A DNA stretch of 64,000 nt from JAZKIX01 sp040384645 (GCA_040384645.1 JAZKIX010000070.1:90317-154316); one strand, 5' to 3'. Shown: positions 34,960-44,388, counted from the first letter of the stretch. Notes: generated by a model not told the origin, from the sequence alone. A program made the numbers and translations.

Positions 34960-34980
34960 GGGCGCTTGGGCGCCCTTTTT
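34960..34980 (+). terminator. Rho-independent terminator after the DUF3494 gene
   Basis: GGGCGC and GCGCCC with a TTGG loop, followed by TTTTT. Confidence 0.92.
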
Positions 34981-35119
34981 ATTTAGCCATCGATGTTTTG
35001 GTAGCTGGCCGATGCCACTGGCGCTAATCGTATCCAGATATCGATGATACTTTTGCGAGCTTAGTGTGCCGAGAATGAATGCGATAATACCGGCCTTCGC
35101 ACGTCTTCTAAAGCATCCC

Positions 35120-36192
35120 ATGCCCCAATTCGCCCCGCTCAAAAACGACACATTCCTACGCGCCCTGCTGCGCCAGCCGACCGAGTACACGCCGCTGTGG
35201 CTGATGCGTCAGGCCGGGCGTTACCTGCCGGAATACAAGGCAACCCGTGCCAAAGCCGGTTCCTTCATGGGACTGGCAACCAATCCCGATTACGCTACCG
35301 AAGTCACTTTACAGCCGCTGGACCGTTATCCGCTGGATGCGGCAATCTTGTTTTCCGACATCTTGACGGTGCCCGATGCAATGGGACTGGGGCTGTATTT
35401 TGTTGAAGGCGAGGGGCCAAAATTCGAACGCCCTTTGCGTGATGAACAAGCCGTCATGGCATTGCGCACGCCGGATCTGGGTTCGCTGCAATATGTGTTC
35501 GACGCCGTCACCCAAATCCGTACCGAACTCAATGGCCGGGTGCCGCTGATCGGTTTTTCCGGCAGCCCCTGGACGCTGGCCTGCTCGAAGGCGGCGGTTC
35601 GGACGACTTCCGCACGGTCAAAGCGATGCTGTATAACCGCCCCGATCTGATGCATCATATCTTGCGCATCAATGCGACAGCGGTGGCGGCTTATCTGAAT
35701 GCGCAAATCGACGCCGGCGCCCAAGCGGTGATGATTTTTGATACTTGGGGCGGCGCCTTGGCAGACGGGATTTATCAACAGTTTTCCCTGCACTACATGC
35801 AAGAGGTCATGCGCCAGCTCAAGCGCGAAAAAGACGGTGTGCGGATTCCGGCAATTGTGTTTACCAAAGGCGGCGGTTTATGGCTGGAACAGATTGCCGA
35901 TATCGGCGCCGATGCAGTCGGGCTGGACTGGACCGTCAACCTGACGCAGGCACGCGCCAGGGTTGGCCATAAAGTCGCGCTGCAAGGCAATCTTGATCCG
36001 GTGGTGCTGTTTGCCAATCCCGAGCAAATCCGCGCCGAGGTCGAAAAAGTGCTGACCGCCTTCGGCAAACCCAGTGCCGATTCAGGCCATGTATTTAATC
36101 TGGGTCACGGTATTTCGCAATTTACGCCGCCGGAATCGGTCGCAGTGATGGTCGATGCCGTGCATTCCATCAGCCGCAAGATGCGCGCTTAA
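35120..36192 (+). pseudogene. hemE: Uroporphyrinogen decarboxylase, frameshifted in this assembly
   Basis: HemE decarboxylates uroporphyrinogen III in haem synthesis. The first part (LWLMRQAGRYLPEYKATRA, FSDILTVPDAMG) runs in one frame to GFSGSPWTLAC at 35584. The rest (EGGGSDDF onward, MLYNRPDL, IFDTWGGAL, LDWTVNL, QGNLDP, FNLGHGI) continues in another. The family reads TLxxYMVEGGG here, and the sequence lacks exactly 7 nt that would restore Tyr-Met and the frame. All other catalytic motifs are intact and total length would be about 360 residues. As hemE is normally essential, a sequencing or assembly error is more likely than a true pseudogene. It ends 420 bp before priA. Confidence 0.85.
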
Positions 36193-36611
36193 TCCGCCAT
36201 AATTTTCTTAAGTCGCATTGATCAAAATTGCCGGTCATTTTTCACATAAGAAATTAAGTGTTGCGGCATCAAAAGTGATCAGTGCATAAGTATCTGTTAT
36301 GAGCCCCATAATCGGTGCCCAAAAGCAATGTTTTAAAGCCTGTTTTACTTACTTATGCACAATAAGCGCGCGCACTAAATTTTATTTAAGAAATTTTTTC
36401 GTGTCACGTTTTGATTTTGTAAGCCATTGATTTTTATACGATTATTTTTTGCATTTTGATTAGGCAAACTGTTCAAACCCGCATAAATCCTTGCGCCGTG
36501 GTGTGTCAAGAGTGGCTTATCCACAAAGTTATCCACAGAGATTGTGGATAGCTTAAAAACCGCTTACGAAACCGCCACTTAGCGCATCTCCTCAGGATTC
36601 ACATTAAGTTC
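36193..36611. promoter_or_regulatory. AT-rich segment with DnaA-box cluster between hemE and priA
   Basis: Perfect DnaA boxes TTATCCACA at 36517-36525 and 36529-36537 (12 bp apart), TTATGCACA at 36353-36361, and one-mismatch inverted boxes at 36543-36551 and 36281-36289. The stretch from about 36365 to 36475 is very AT-rich (runs such as ATTATTTTTTGC). The layout resembles a DnaA-binding control region or a replication origin. hemE and priA lie near oriC in related Burkholderiales. No ORF. Confidence 0.55.
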
Positions 36612-38633
36612 ATGCTGCACTGCATTATCAGGATCGCAATCGATACGCCGCTTGACATGGATTTCGATTACCGCTGGACCGGTGCAGCCGAGTCGGCGCC
36701 ACAAGTTGGCCAATTGGCATCTATTTCATTTGGACGGCGCGAAGTGGTCGGCTTGATCATAGGCATCGCCAGCAAAACCGACGTTCCAGCAGAAAAGCTG
36801 AAAGATGCACTGGCAATCCGCACGCAATTAAGTCCGCTAAGTGCGCAATGGATTGCGCTATGCCAGTTCGCCGCCGATTATTACCAGCGGCCCTTGGGCG
36901 AAGTCGCCCTGCCCGGCCTGCCCAAGAACCTGCGCGGCGGCACCACCATCGCGCTGGATCGCGCCCTGAAAAAGCTGGCGAAAATCGTCCCGAGCCACGA
37001 TCCGACCCCGTTCCAGATGCCGGCGCTCAATCCGGCCCAACAAAGCGCCGCCGATGCGATTGCCGGCGCGCAGGGTTTTGTGCCGCACTTGCTGTATGGC
37101 GTGACCGGCAGCGGCAAGACCGAAGTGTATTTGCAAGCGGCGGCGCAAGTGCTGGCGCGCCATCCCGATGGACAGGTATTGATCCTGGTGCCGGAAATCA
37201 ACCTGACGCCTCAGCTGGAAGGCAATATCCGCCAGCGCTTTCCCGGCGTCATGCTGGCGACACTGCACAGCAGCCTGGCCGAAGGCGAGCGCACCCTACA
37301 CTGGCTGGCAGCGCATTCTGGCCAGGCCCGCATCGTGCTCGGTACGCGGCTGGCGATTCTGGCGTCGATGCCGCATTTGCAATTGATCATCATCGACGAA
37401 GAACACGATCCTTCCTACAAGCAACAAGAAGGCTTGCGTTATTCGGCACGCGATCTGGCGGTCTGGCGCGCCCATCAACTGGCGATCCCGATCGTGCTGG
37501 GTTCGGCCACGCCGTCGCTGGAGTCCTGGCACCACGCCCAATCGGGCCGTTATCGCAAGCTCGAATTGCGCCAGCGCGCCATCAAGGATGCAATCTTGCC
37601 GAAAATCCGCCTGATCGATATGGAGCGCGACAAACCCGGCGAAGGCATCACATCGACCCTGATGGCCGCCATCAAATTGCGGCTGGAACGCGGCGAACAA
37701 TCGCTCTTATTCCTGAACCGGCGCGGTTATTCGCCCGTCATCACCTGCGACGCCTGCGGCTGGATCAGCAATTGCACCCGCTGCACTGCCTTCATGGTCT
37801 TGCACAAGCCCGAGCACCGCTTGCGCTGCCACCATTGCAGCCTGGAATTGCGCATCCCGCGCTCGTGCCCGACCTGCGGCAATGTCGACCTGCAACCGCT
37901 CGGACGCGGTACCCAGCGCGTCGAAGAAGGCTTGCAATTGCTGTTTCCTCAGGCACGCCTGATGCGAATTGATGCCGATTCCACCCGGCTAAAGGGCAGC
38001 GCGCAAGCCGCTTTCGACACCGTGCACCGGGGCGAAGTCGATATCCTGATCGGTACCCAGATGGTGGCCAAGGGGCATGATTTTCAAAACCTGACCTTAG
38101 TCGGCATCCTCAACCCCGACACCGCCCTGTTTTCACAAGATTACCGCGCCAGCGAACGGCTGTTCGCCCAATTGCTGCAAGTGTCTGGCCGCGCCGGTCG
38201 CGCCGCGCAAAAGGAAGGTGGCAATCCGAGCGAAGTCTTGATCCAGACCCGCTACCCGCAACACCCGCTGTATGCGGCGCTGATGCAACACGACTACGAC
38301 CAGTTCGCCGCCGACTTGCTGGTCGAGCGCCAGCAAGCCGCGCTGCCGCCGTTCCTGTATCAAGCCCTGCTGCGCGCGGAAGCGAAGGAATTGCCGATTG
38401 CCATTCAATTCCTGCAAACGGCCAAGGATTGCATGGCGCATCCCGGCATCACCATCAACGACCCGATCCCGATGAGCATGACACGGGTCGCCAACGTCGA
38501 CCGTGCCCAGTTGCTGCTCGAATGCCCCTCGCGCCCCGGTTTGCAAGCGTTCCTGAAAGAATGGATCGCCGCGCTGCGCGCCATGAAAAGCCGGGTGAAG
38601 TGGTCGCTAGAAGTCGATCCTGTGGATATTTAG
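36612..38633 (+). CDS. priA: Primosomal helicase PriA
   Basis: A 673-residue replication-restart helicase. N-terminal 3'-end-binding domain (IDTPLDMDFDYRWTG), Walker A LYGVTGSGKTEVYL, DEEH in IIIDEEHDPSYKQQEG, motif III GSATPSLES, eight zinc-binding cysteines in CDACGWISNCTRC through CHHCSLELRIPRSCPTCG, then motif V GTQMVAKGHDF and motif VI QVSGRAGRA. Loads DnaB at stalled forks. The stop codon shares a base with repeat copy 8. Confidence 0.97.
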   Translation: MLHCIIRIAIDTPLDMDFDYRWTGAAESAPQVGQLASISFGRREVVGLIIGIASKTDVPAEKLKDALAIRTQLSPLSAQWIALCQFAADYYQRPLGEVALPGLPKNLRGGTTIALDRALKKLAKIVPSHDPTPFQMPALNPAQQSAADAIAGAQGFVPHLLYGVTGSGKTEVYLQAAAQVLARHPDGQVLILVPEINLTPQLEGNIRQRFPGVMLATLHSSLAEGERTLHWLAAHSGQARIVLGTRLAILASMPHLQLIIIDEEHDPSYKQQEGLRYSARDLAVWRAHQLAIPIVLGSATPSLESWHHAQSGRYRKLELRQRAIKDAILPKIRLIDMERDKPGEGITSTLMAAIKLRLERGEQSLLFLNRRGYSPVITCDACGWISNCTRCTAFMVLHKPEHRLRCHHCSLELRIPRSCPTCGNVDLQPLGRGTQRVEEGLQLLFPQARLMRIDADSTRLKGSAQAAFDTVHRGEVDILIGTQMVAKGHDFQNLTLVGILNPDTALFSQDYRASERLFAQLLQVSGRAGRAAQKEGGNPSEVLIQTRYPQHPLYAALMQHDYDQFAADLLVERQQAALPPFLYQALLRAEAKELPIAIQFLQTAKDCMAHPGITINDPIPMSMTRVANVDRAQLLLECPSRPGLQAFLKEWIAALRAMKSRVKWSLEVDPVDI

Positions 38634-38711
38634 GGGGGTATGGTTCAATTTACCTATCTTCCCGCAGGTATTCATTGGGCTTTAAATAATACTGGCCGCA
38701 GTATTATTTAT
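38633..38711 (+). repeat. Interspersed GGGGGTAT/CCCGCA element, copy 8
   Basis: The G-run (38633-38638) begins on the last base of the priA stop codon. Then GGTTCAAT, TTCCCGCAGGT, ATTCATTGGGC, and the hairpin ATACTG/CAGTAT (38689-38704, loop GCCG), ATTATTT. Same strand as priA. The inner helix TCAAT/ATTGG forms. Confidence 0.88.
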
Positions 38712-39016
38712 AGCGGCACCGCGTCGGGGACGTGTGCGATCTGCCAAAATCTCTTAAAAATCAGCAATCGAAGCTTAGCTTGGTGTCGATTCCACACCAG
38801 ATGGCCAACGCGTCACACAAATTAACATTTCGTTTACGTGATTTTTGTTGTCATTCGGAAAGCTTGTCCTGATACTGGCCGTATTCCGTTTTCCAGCCAA
38901 CCGGGCAATAGCATGCCAGACCAAAAATTCCCCAATGTCTGGCACAAAACAGCGCAAGCTGGCGCGCTGAAATCCTCCCAAATCAACTCCGCTGCATCAA
39001 TCCTGGACAAATCAAA
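38712..39016. other. Intergenic region, no supported gene
   Basis: About 300 bp between repeat copy 8 and the large repeat protein gene. Short open frames lack start signals. No regulatory motif recognised. Confidence 0.5.
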
Positions 39017-42000
39017 ATGACCAATAGACTCGACCGCTCCGAGAAATCCTCTCTGGCCCGACCCATGCCTGGTGCGCCGATGGTCATGGACCTGTGCGGC
39101 AGGACGATGGCGAACCGATTTACCTTCGTCTTCGCGCTATTGCTGGCTTTGTTTTGCATGTGCCGTCCCGTTCTGGCAGCCAATTTTGCGCACAATTATG
39201 GCGGGATGGTCGGGGACAATTTCGAAAATACCGGGATTGTGGCTGACAGTGCCGGCAATACCTATATCTCCGGACATTTTAGGGGCACCACCGCTACCGC
39301 CGGCGGTATGACCTTCAGCAGGATCGGCACGCAAGATGCGTTTGCAGCAAAGCTCGATGCCGCCGGCAATATTGTATGGGCCAAGAGTTTTGGCTACAGC
39401 GGTGCCAGCATGCAGGCCAATGCGATTGCCATCGATGCCAGCGGCAACGCCTATCTGGGCGGCACGCTTGGCGCTGCAACTGGCATATCAGTTGGCTTAA
39501 AAGATGCGTTCGCCATCAAGCTTGATGCGAGCGGTGCGACTACCTGGACCAAGAATTTTGGCGGCAGCGGTGCGACGACAGAAGGCAATGCGATTGCGGT
39601 GGACGCCAGCGGCAACGTTTATTTGGGCGGCAATTTTGGCGGTGCCAACCTAAGTACGCTGGCACTGACCAAGATCGGCATTCAAGACGCCTTCGTCATC
39701 AAGCTCGACGCCAACGGTACGTTCGCCTTGGCCAAGAACTTTGGCGGCAACAGTTCCTATACTTCCGGCAGCGCCATTGCCGTCGATGGCCTGGGCAATA
39801 TCATTTTGGGCGGCACATTAGAAGCCAGCTGGACCACGCCGGCGCTGACCAAGATTGGCTTATCAGATGGGTTTTTCATCAAGTTCGATACCAGCTTGGA
39901 AGTCATCTTGGCCAAGAATTTTGGCGGCAGCGCCGCTAATATATTCGTCAGTGCCATTACAGCCGACGCCAGTGGCAATATTTATTTGGGTGGCGCCTTT
40001 TTGAAAGCCAATCTCACTTCCCCAGCATTGACCAAGATCGGCACTCAAGACGCCCTCGCCATCAAGTTTGCACCTGACGGCGAGCTTAGCTGGGCTAAAA
40101 ACTTCGGTGGCAGCGGCGCAACGGCAAACATCACTGCCATTGCAGTCAATAGCAGCGGCAATGTCGCTCTGGGCGGAGGGTTTTATGACGCCAGCTTGAG
40201 CACGCCTGTGCTGGAAAGAATTGGCAATCAGGATGCGCTCGTCATCAAACTCGATGCAAGCGGTGCCACTACTTGGTCAAAAAATTTCGGCGGCACCGGC
40301 AACGTACATACCCCTGCCAGCGCGATTGCCATCGACAACAACGGCAATGTCTTCGTGAGCGGGCAGTTTTATGGCGCCAGCTTGACCACGCCCGTACTGG
40401 CAAAAGTCGGCACCTACGACATGTTCGTCATCAAACTCGATGGCAACGGCGTCAACGCCTGGGCCAAAGTCTATAGTTCCGTCAAACTAGGTGCCAGCGT
40501 CAATATTTCCGCCACCGCAATCGATAGTGCCGGCAACATGTTTATCGTAGGCAATTTCAATGGCGTCAACGTTACTCTGGGCGGCGTAACTTTAAACCAC
40601 ATTAACTATAACGATGGGTTCGCGGCCAAACTCGATGCCGGCGGCAATGTGGTCTGGGCCAACAATTTTGGCGGCAGCAGCGCGTATATGTATGCGCAAG
40701 CCATTGCGGTCGATGCCAGCGGCAATGTGTATATCGGCGGAAGCTTCGGAGACGGCAACCTGACGACCCCGGCGCTGACGGAATTAGGTGGCCCTAATAA
40801 CAGGACAGCCCTTGCCATCAAGCTCGACAGCAGCGGCACACTCGTATGGGCCCAAAATTTTGGCGGCAGCGGCGCGTCCATGATCGCGAAAGCCATTGCA
40901 GTCGATGCTGCGGGGTTTGTCTACCTGGGAGGAACATTGAACGGTCACGCCACAACGCCCGAGATGACCATGCTCGGCGCCCTGGATGGATTTGCCATCA
41001 AGCTCGCCGCTGCCAATGGCGCCATCAGCTGGGCCAAGCATTTCGGCGGCAGTGGCGCAAGTACCTATATCAATGGCATCGCAGCCGACGCCAGTGGCAA
41101 CGTCACTCTGGCTGGCGATCTTTATTATGCAAACGCCAGTACGCCACCGCTGACGGTGCTGGGCGAAACAGATGCCATCGCGATCAAACTCTCGGCCGCC
41201 GGCGACACCCGCTGGGCCAAGAGCTTCGGTGGCAGCGGCGCAGTTGCCTATGGCAATGCGATTACGCTCGATGCCAGCGGCAATGCGTATCTGGCAGGCT
41301 CATTCGGCAATGCATCGCTTTCCACACCGGCACTGGGCTTGATCGGCGAATACGACGGCTTCGCGGTCAAACTGGCTGCGGCCGATGGCGCCACCGGCTG
41401 GGCCAAGAACTTTGGCGGAAGCGGCGGCAACGTCCGCACATTCGCCAATGCGATTGCGGCCGATACCGGCGGCAATATCTATCTGACAGGATCCGTTAAC
41501 GGCGACATGACAACACCAGTGCTCACTACATTAGACGGCGCCGAAGACTTATTCGCCATTAAACTCGACGGCACCGGCGCCACCACTTGGTCCAAGCGTT
41601 TCGGTGGCAATGGCGGTAGTATCGGGAAAGGCGTGGCAGTAGATACCCACGGCAATATCTATCTGGGTGGAACCATGGAAGGTGGCGACCTCTTCATCCC
41701 GCCGCTGTCCATTCTGGGCCACGAGGATGGACTCGTCATCAAGCAAGCCACCGTCAGCGTCACGGCCAACTACAGCGCCGGCAGTCATGGCAGCCTAACC
41801 GGCAGCACTAGCCAAAGCATCGAGTACGGCAACGACGGCACGCCAGTGAACGCGGTAGCTGAGGCCCACTACCATTTCGTCAAATGGAGCGATAACGTCA
41901 CGGCCAACCCGCGCACCGATCTGAACGTCATCGCCAATCTCACGGTCAGCGCAGCGTTTGCCATCGATACCTACCTGGTCAGCTTCAACAGCAACGGCGG

Positions 42001-42766
42001 CTCGTCAGTCACCGGCCAGAACGTGGCTTACAACGGCAACGCCGTCTTGCCAGCGGCGCCGACCAAGTCCGGCTTCGGTTTCGCCGGCTGGTATGCCGAT
42101 GCCGGTCTGACCAGCGAATATAACTTTGGCAGCGCCATCACGGCTGGCACCACCGTGTATGCAAAATGGTTGTCACGCAGCAATCAGACCATCATTTTCG
42201 GTGCGCAGGCGGCCAAAACTTACGGCGCCGCACCGTTTGCCCTCAATCCGCTCGCCACCGCCAGCTCTGCGCTGGCAGTCAGTTACAGCGCACTGACCGG
42301 CACGGTGTGCTCCGTCAGCGGCAGCACCGTAACGCTGCTCAATGCCGGTATCTGCAGCGTGGCAGCCAACCAGGCTGGCAATAGCGACTTCAATCCGGCA
42401 CCACAAGTCACGCAAAGTTTTGCCGTCACGGGAACGTTCCTGGCGACGTCAAATAGCCGCACCGGCGTTGGCAAGCCGGTCAAATTCACTGCCACCGTCA
42501 CCGGTTCTGCGCCGACCGGCTCAATCAACTTCACCGATAACGGCGTCAGCATTGCCGGCTGCAATGCGGTCGCCTTGAGCGCTGGCGTTGCCACCTGCAC
42601 CACCAGCGCGCTCACGCTAGGCGCGCATGTGATCGGAGCCAGTTATTCGGGCGGCAACGGCAATCCGGCCGGCACTGCCCGCACTTTGACCCAGACAGTG
42701 CTGTTGCGCGCACCGTCGATCGTGCCAATGTTGAAATTGCTGTTACTCGACACACCGATGTTCTAG
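39017..42766 (+). CDS. Large exported repeat protein: beta-propeller-like repeats plus Ig-like domains
   Basis: 1249 residues. Signal-like segment VFALLLALFCMCRPVLAANF begins near residue 35, so the ATG at 39107 (with AGGA upstream) may be the true start. Fourteen tandem repeats of about 60 residues follow (about 60-920), each with a core like AIAVDASGNVYLGG and a WAKNFGGSGA turn: an SBBP-type beta-propeller pattern. Then an InlB/Listeria-Bacteroides repeat (VSFNSNGGSSVTGQNVAYNG to VYAKW), an MBG-like domain (FGAQAAKTYGAAPF) and a Big_3-type Ig domain (FTATVTGSAPTGSINFTD). It ends LKLLLLDTPMF without a sorting tail. Probably a surface or secreted adhesin-like protein; the ligand is unknown. 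Confidence 0.82.
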   Translation: MTNRLDRSEKSSLARPMPGAPMVMDLCGRTMANRFTFVFALLLALFCMCRPVLAANFAHNYGGMVGDNFENTGIVADSAGNTYISGHFRGTTATAGGMTFSRIGTQDAFAAKLDAAGNIVWAKSFGYSGASMQANAIAIDASGNAYLGGTLGAATGISVGLKDAFAIKLDASGATTWTKNFGGSGATTEGNAIAVDASGNVYLGGNFGGANLSTLALTKIGIQDAFVIKLDANGTFALAKNFGGNSSYTSGSAIAVDGLGNIILGGTLEASWTTPALTKIGLSDGFFIKFDTSLEVILAKNFGGSAANIFVSAITADASGNIYLGGAFLKANLTSPALTKIGTQDALAIKFAPDGELSWAKNFGGSGATANITAIAVNSSGNVALGGGFYDASLSTPVLERIGNQDALVIKLDASGATTWSKNFGGTGNVHTPASAIAIDNNGNVFVSGQFYGASLTTPVLAKVGTYDMFVIKLDGNGVNAWAKVYSSVKLGASVNISATAIDSAGNMFIVGNFNGVNVTLGGVTLNHINYNDGFAAKLDAGGNVVWANNFGGSSAYMYAQAIAVDASGNVYIGGSFGDGNLTTPALTELGGPNNRTALAIKLDSSGTLVWAQNFGGSGASMIAKAIAVDAAGFVYLGGTLNGHATTPEMTMLGALDGFAIKLAAANGAISWAKHFGGSGASTYINGIAADASGNVTLAGDLYYANASTPPLTVLGETDAIAIKLSAAGDTRWAKSFGGSGAVAYGNAITLDASGNAYLAGSFGNASLSTPALGLIGEYDGFAVKLAAADGATGWAKNFGGSGGNVRTFANAIAADTGGNIYLTGSVNGDMTTPVLTTLDGAEDLFAIKLDGTGATTWSKRFGGNGGSIGKGVAVDTHGNIYLGGTMEGGDLFIPPLSILGHEDGLVIKQATVSVTANYSAGSHGSLTGSTSQSIEYGNDGTPVNAVAEAHYHFVKWSDNVTANPRTDLNVIANLTVSAAFAIDTYLVSFNSNGGSSVTGQNVAYNGNAVLPAAPTKSGFGFAGWYADAGLTSEYNFGSAITAGTTVYAKWLSRSNQTIIFGAQAAKTYGAAPFALNPLATASSALAVSYSALTGTVCSVSGSTVTLLNAGICSVAANQAGNSDFNPAPQVTQSFAVTGTFLATSNSRTGVGKPVKFTATVTGSAPTGSINFTDNGVSIAGCNAVALSAGVATCTTSALTLGAHVIGASYSGGNGNPAGTARTLTQTVLLRAPSIVPMLKLLLLDTPMF

Positions 42767-42774
42767 GCAGTCGC

Positions 42775-42807
42775 TGCGGGAGTCGCTAGCCTTTGGCGAC
42801 TCCCGCA
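42775..42807 (+). terminator. Strong hairpin after the large repeat protein gene
   Basis: TGCGGGAGTCGC pairs perfectly with GCGACTCCCGCA over a 9-nt loop, 9 bp after the stop. No T-tract. Confidence 0.7.
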
Positions 42808-43067
42808 ATCGCGATGATTTGACTATGTCAGGCTTGCGTGGCTGATCTGATCGATCCAGCGTATTAAAACTGGAAAATATTGGTATGGCAGTTTGATCAA
42901 GTCGATATGAATCGGGGTATATGGCACATCTGTGCTATCAGGTGACGGGCGATTAGTTTCACTTAGAGGAATTGCAGTTCTGGAGCATGGTTAACTTATT
43001 TGAAAGCAACCCCGGTTATCGCGGCCAAATCCTAGCCAGCTCGATGTTGCTACTAGAGGAGTAAAGG
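42808..43067. other. Intergenic region with a fragment resembling the repeat family
   Basis: GGGGTATATGG at 42914 looks like the 5' end of the interspersed element, but the CCCGCA block and terminal hairpin are absent. No gene. Confidence 0.4.
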
Positions 43068-43541
43068 ATGAGTACGTCCGGCGGAGGCAAACTCATGTAT
43101 ATCGGTGAAATAGCGAAACAAACCGGCGCCTCGCCCAAGGCGTTACGCCATTACGAAGCACTCGGCTTGCTAGGCCCGATCCGCCGTGTCGGCGTCTATC
43201 GCGTGTATTCCGATACCACGGTGCGCCAGGTGAAGCTGATCCGGCATGCGCAGGGGCTGGGATTTCGCCTGCATGAACTGAGCACCCTGCTGGAAGACGT
43301 CGCCGACGATGCCGGCTGGCTCGGACTAATCGCGCAAATCCGGCTGAAGCAAGCCAGTATCCAACGTGAAATCGAGCGTTTGCGCGCGCTCGAGTCCGGG
43401 CTGGACCGGATTGTCGACGAAATCCTCGCCTGTCCTGAGATGGGTGATGACCTGAGCCCGATGCAAGACAGCCTGGCGCAATGCGATACGGCACCCGCGC
43501 CGCCGGTCGGCGATGAGCGCGTCGATTACGCTGAAAAATAG
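43068..43541 (+). CDS. MerR-family transcriptional regulator
   Basis: A 157-residue regulator. The MerR winged helix begins at about residue 10 (MYIGEIAKQTGASPKALRHYEALGLL), then the coiled-coil dimer helix (about 85-125). A single Cys in ILACPEMG and another in LAQCDTAP leave metal or redox sensing open. AGGAG precedes the ATG. It reads toward an oxidoreductase gene whose promoter has a MerR-type spacing. Confidence 0.9.
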   Translation: MSTSGGGKLMYIGEIAKQTGASPKALRHYEALGLLGPIRRVGVYRVYSDTTVRQVKLIRHAQGLGFRLHELSTLLEDVADDAGWLGLIAQIRLKQASIQREIERLRALESGLDRIVDEILACPEMGDDLSPMQDSLAQCDTAPAPPVGDERVDYAEK

Positions 43542-43545
43542 CGCT

Positions 43546-43577
43546 TGACTCTGCCACTAGGGGCAGACTTTACCCTG
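43546..43577 (+). promoter_or_regulatory. MerR-type promoter with dyad in the spacer
   Basis: -35 TTGACT (43546-43551), a dyad CTGCC/GGCAG (43552-43556 and 43563-43567) inside the spacer, and a -10 around TTTACC/TACCCT (43570-43577). The spacer is 18-20 bp, as in promoters that MerR proteins activate by DNA distortion. Confidence 0.65.
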
Positions 43578-43605
43578 CGGACTCAACCTTTTAGGAGTCT
43601 GTGCG

Positions 43606-44187
43606 ATGGGTAAGAAAATCCTGGTGGTGCTTGGCCACCCTTCCAATGAAAGTTTTTGCAGTGCGCTGGCTGACACCTATGTCGCTGCGGCCAAGGCCGA
43701 TGGCCACGATGTGCAGTTATTGCGTCTGGCCAACTTGAATTTCGATCCGATTTTGCATTACAGCAAGGCGCATTTGCAGCCGCTGGAAGCCGACCTGCTG
43801 GCCGCCCAAAGCGCCATCAAGTGGGCCGAGCACCTGACTTTTGTCTATCCAATTTGGTGGGGTGGCGCGCCGGCGCTGCTGAAAGGTTTCATCGACCGGG
43901 TATTTTTGTCCGGCTTTGCCTTCAAATTCCACCGCGGCTCGCCCTATCCAGAACAATTGCTCAAGGGGCGCACAGCGCATCTACTGGTGACGGTGGATAC
44001 GCCGCCATGGTATTTCCGCTGGATTTACCGCATGCCGGGGATCCACGAAATGCGCAAAACCACGCTGGAATTTTGCGGCATCAAGCCGGTCAAAGTACTC
44101 ACTTTCGGGCCGGTGATGGATTCGCAAGATAAGCAACGCGATGGCTGGTTGGCCAAGGCGCGCTTGCTAGCAGGGAAGATCCGCTGA
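43606..44187 (+). CDS. NAD(P)H quinone oxidoreductase, MdaB/KefF-like
   Basis: A 193-residue flavodoxin-fold enzyme: KKILVVLGHPSNESFCSALA (FMN phosphate loop), FVYPIWWGGAPALLKGFIDRV (isoalloxazine site, near 84), and HLLVTVDTPPWYF. Two-electron quinone reduction in the cytoplasm is the usual activity. It follows a MerR regulator and a MerR-type promoter, suggesting induction by quinones or redox stress (inference). Confidence 0.9.
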   Translation: MGKKILVVLGHPSNESFCSALADTYVAAAKADGHDVQLLRLANLNFDPILHYSKAHLQPLEADLLAAQSAIKWAEHLTFVYPIWWGGAPALLKGFIDRVFLSGFAFKFHRGSPYPEQLLKGRTAHLLVTVDTPPWYFRWIYRMPGIHEMRKTTLEFCGIKPVKVLTFGPVMDSQDKQRDGWLAKARLLAGKIR

Positions 44188-44201
44188 TTGTGTATTTATG
44201 T

Positions 44202-44281
44202 GGGGGTATATGCCAATTTACCCCTTCAGCCGCTCGTATCTATTGGTTCAAAATTTATACTGCCACTAGTATTATTTTTTT
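44202..44281 (+). repeat. Interspersed GGGGGTAT/CCCGCA element, copy 9
   Basis: GGGGGTATATGCCAAT at 44202, AGCCGCTCGTATC (variant of CCCGCACGT), TATTGGTTC, and the hairpin ATACTG/TAGTAT (44257-44272, G-T at the sixth pair) followed by ATTTTTTT. Starts 14 bp past the oxidoreductase stop, same strand. It forms GCCAAT/ATTGGT, and is the most terminator-like copy. Confidence 0.88.
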
Positions 44282-44371
44282 AAATTGGCCATTTTTGCCT
44301 CTCAAGGCCGGTTCCGGCGCCTTCGACTTGATTGCAGTGCGCCTTGGCACTGCTGGCGCAATCGCAATCAC

Positions 44372-44388
44372 ACGGTAATTTATACCGT
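44372..44388. other. Dyad ACGGTA/TACCGT
   Basis: A perfect 6-bp inverted repeat with a 5-bp spacer upstream of the DUF2382 gene, in a position suited to an operator. The rest of the gap 44282-44519 shows no gene. Confidence 0.35.

Noticed and set aside
42914..42960. A thirteenth copy of the interspersed element
   Set aside because: Only the GGGGTATATGG start matches; the CCCGCA block and the ATAC/GTAT hairpin are missing, so it may be chance or a decayed fragment.
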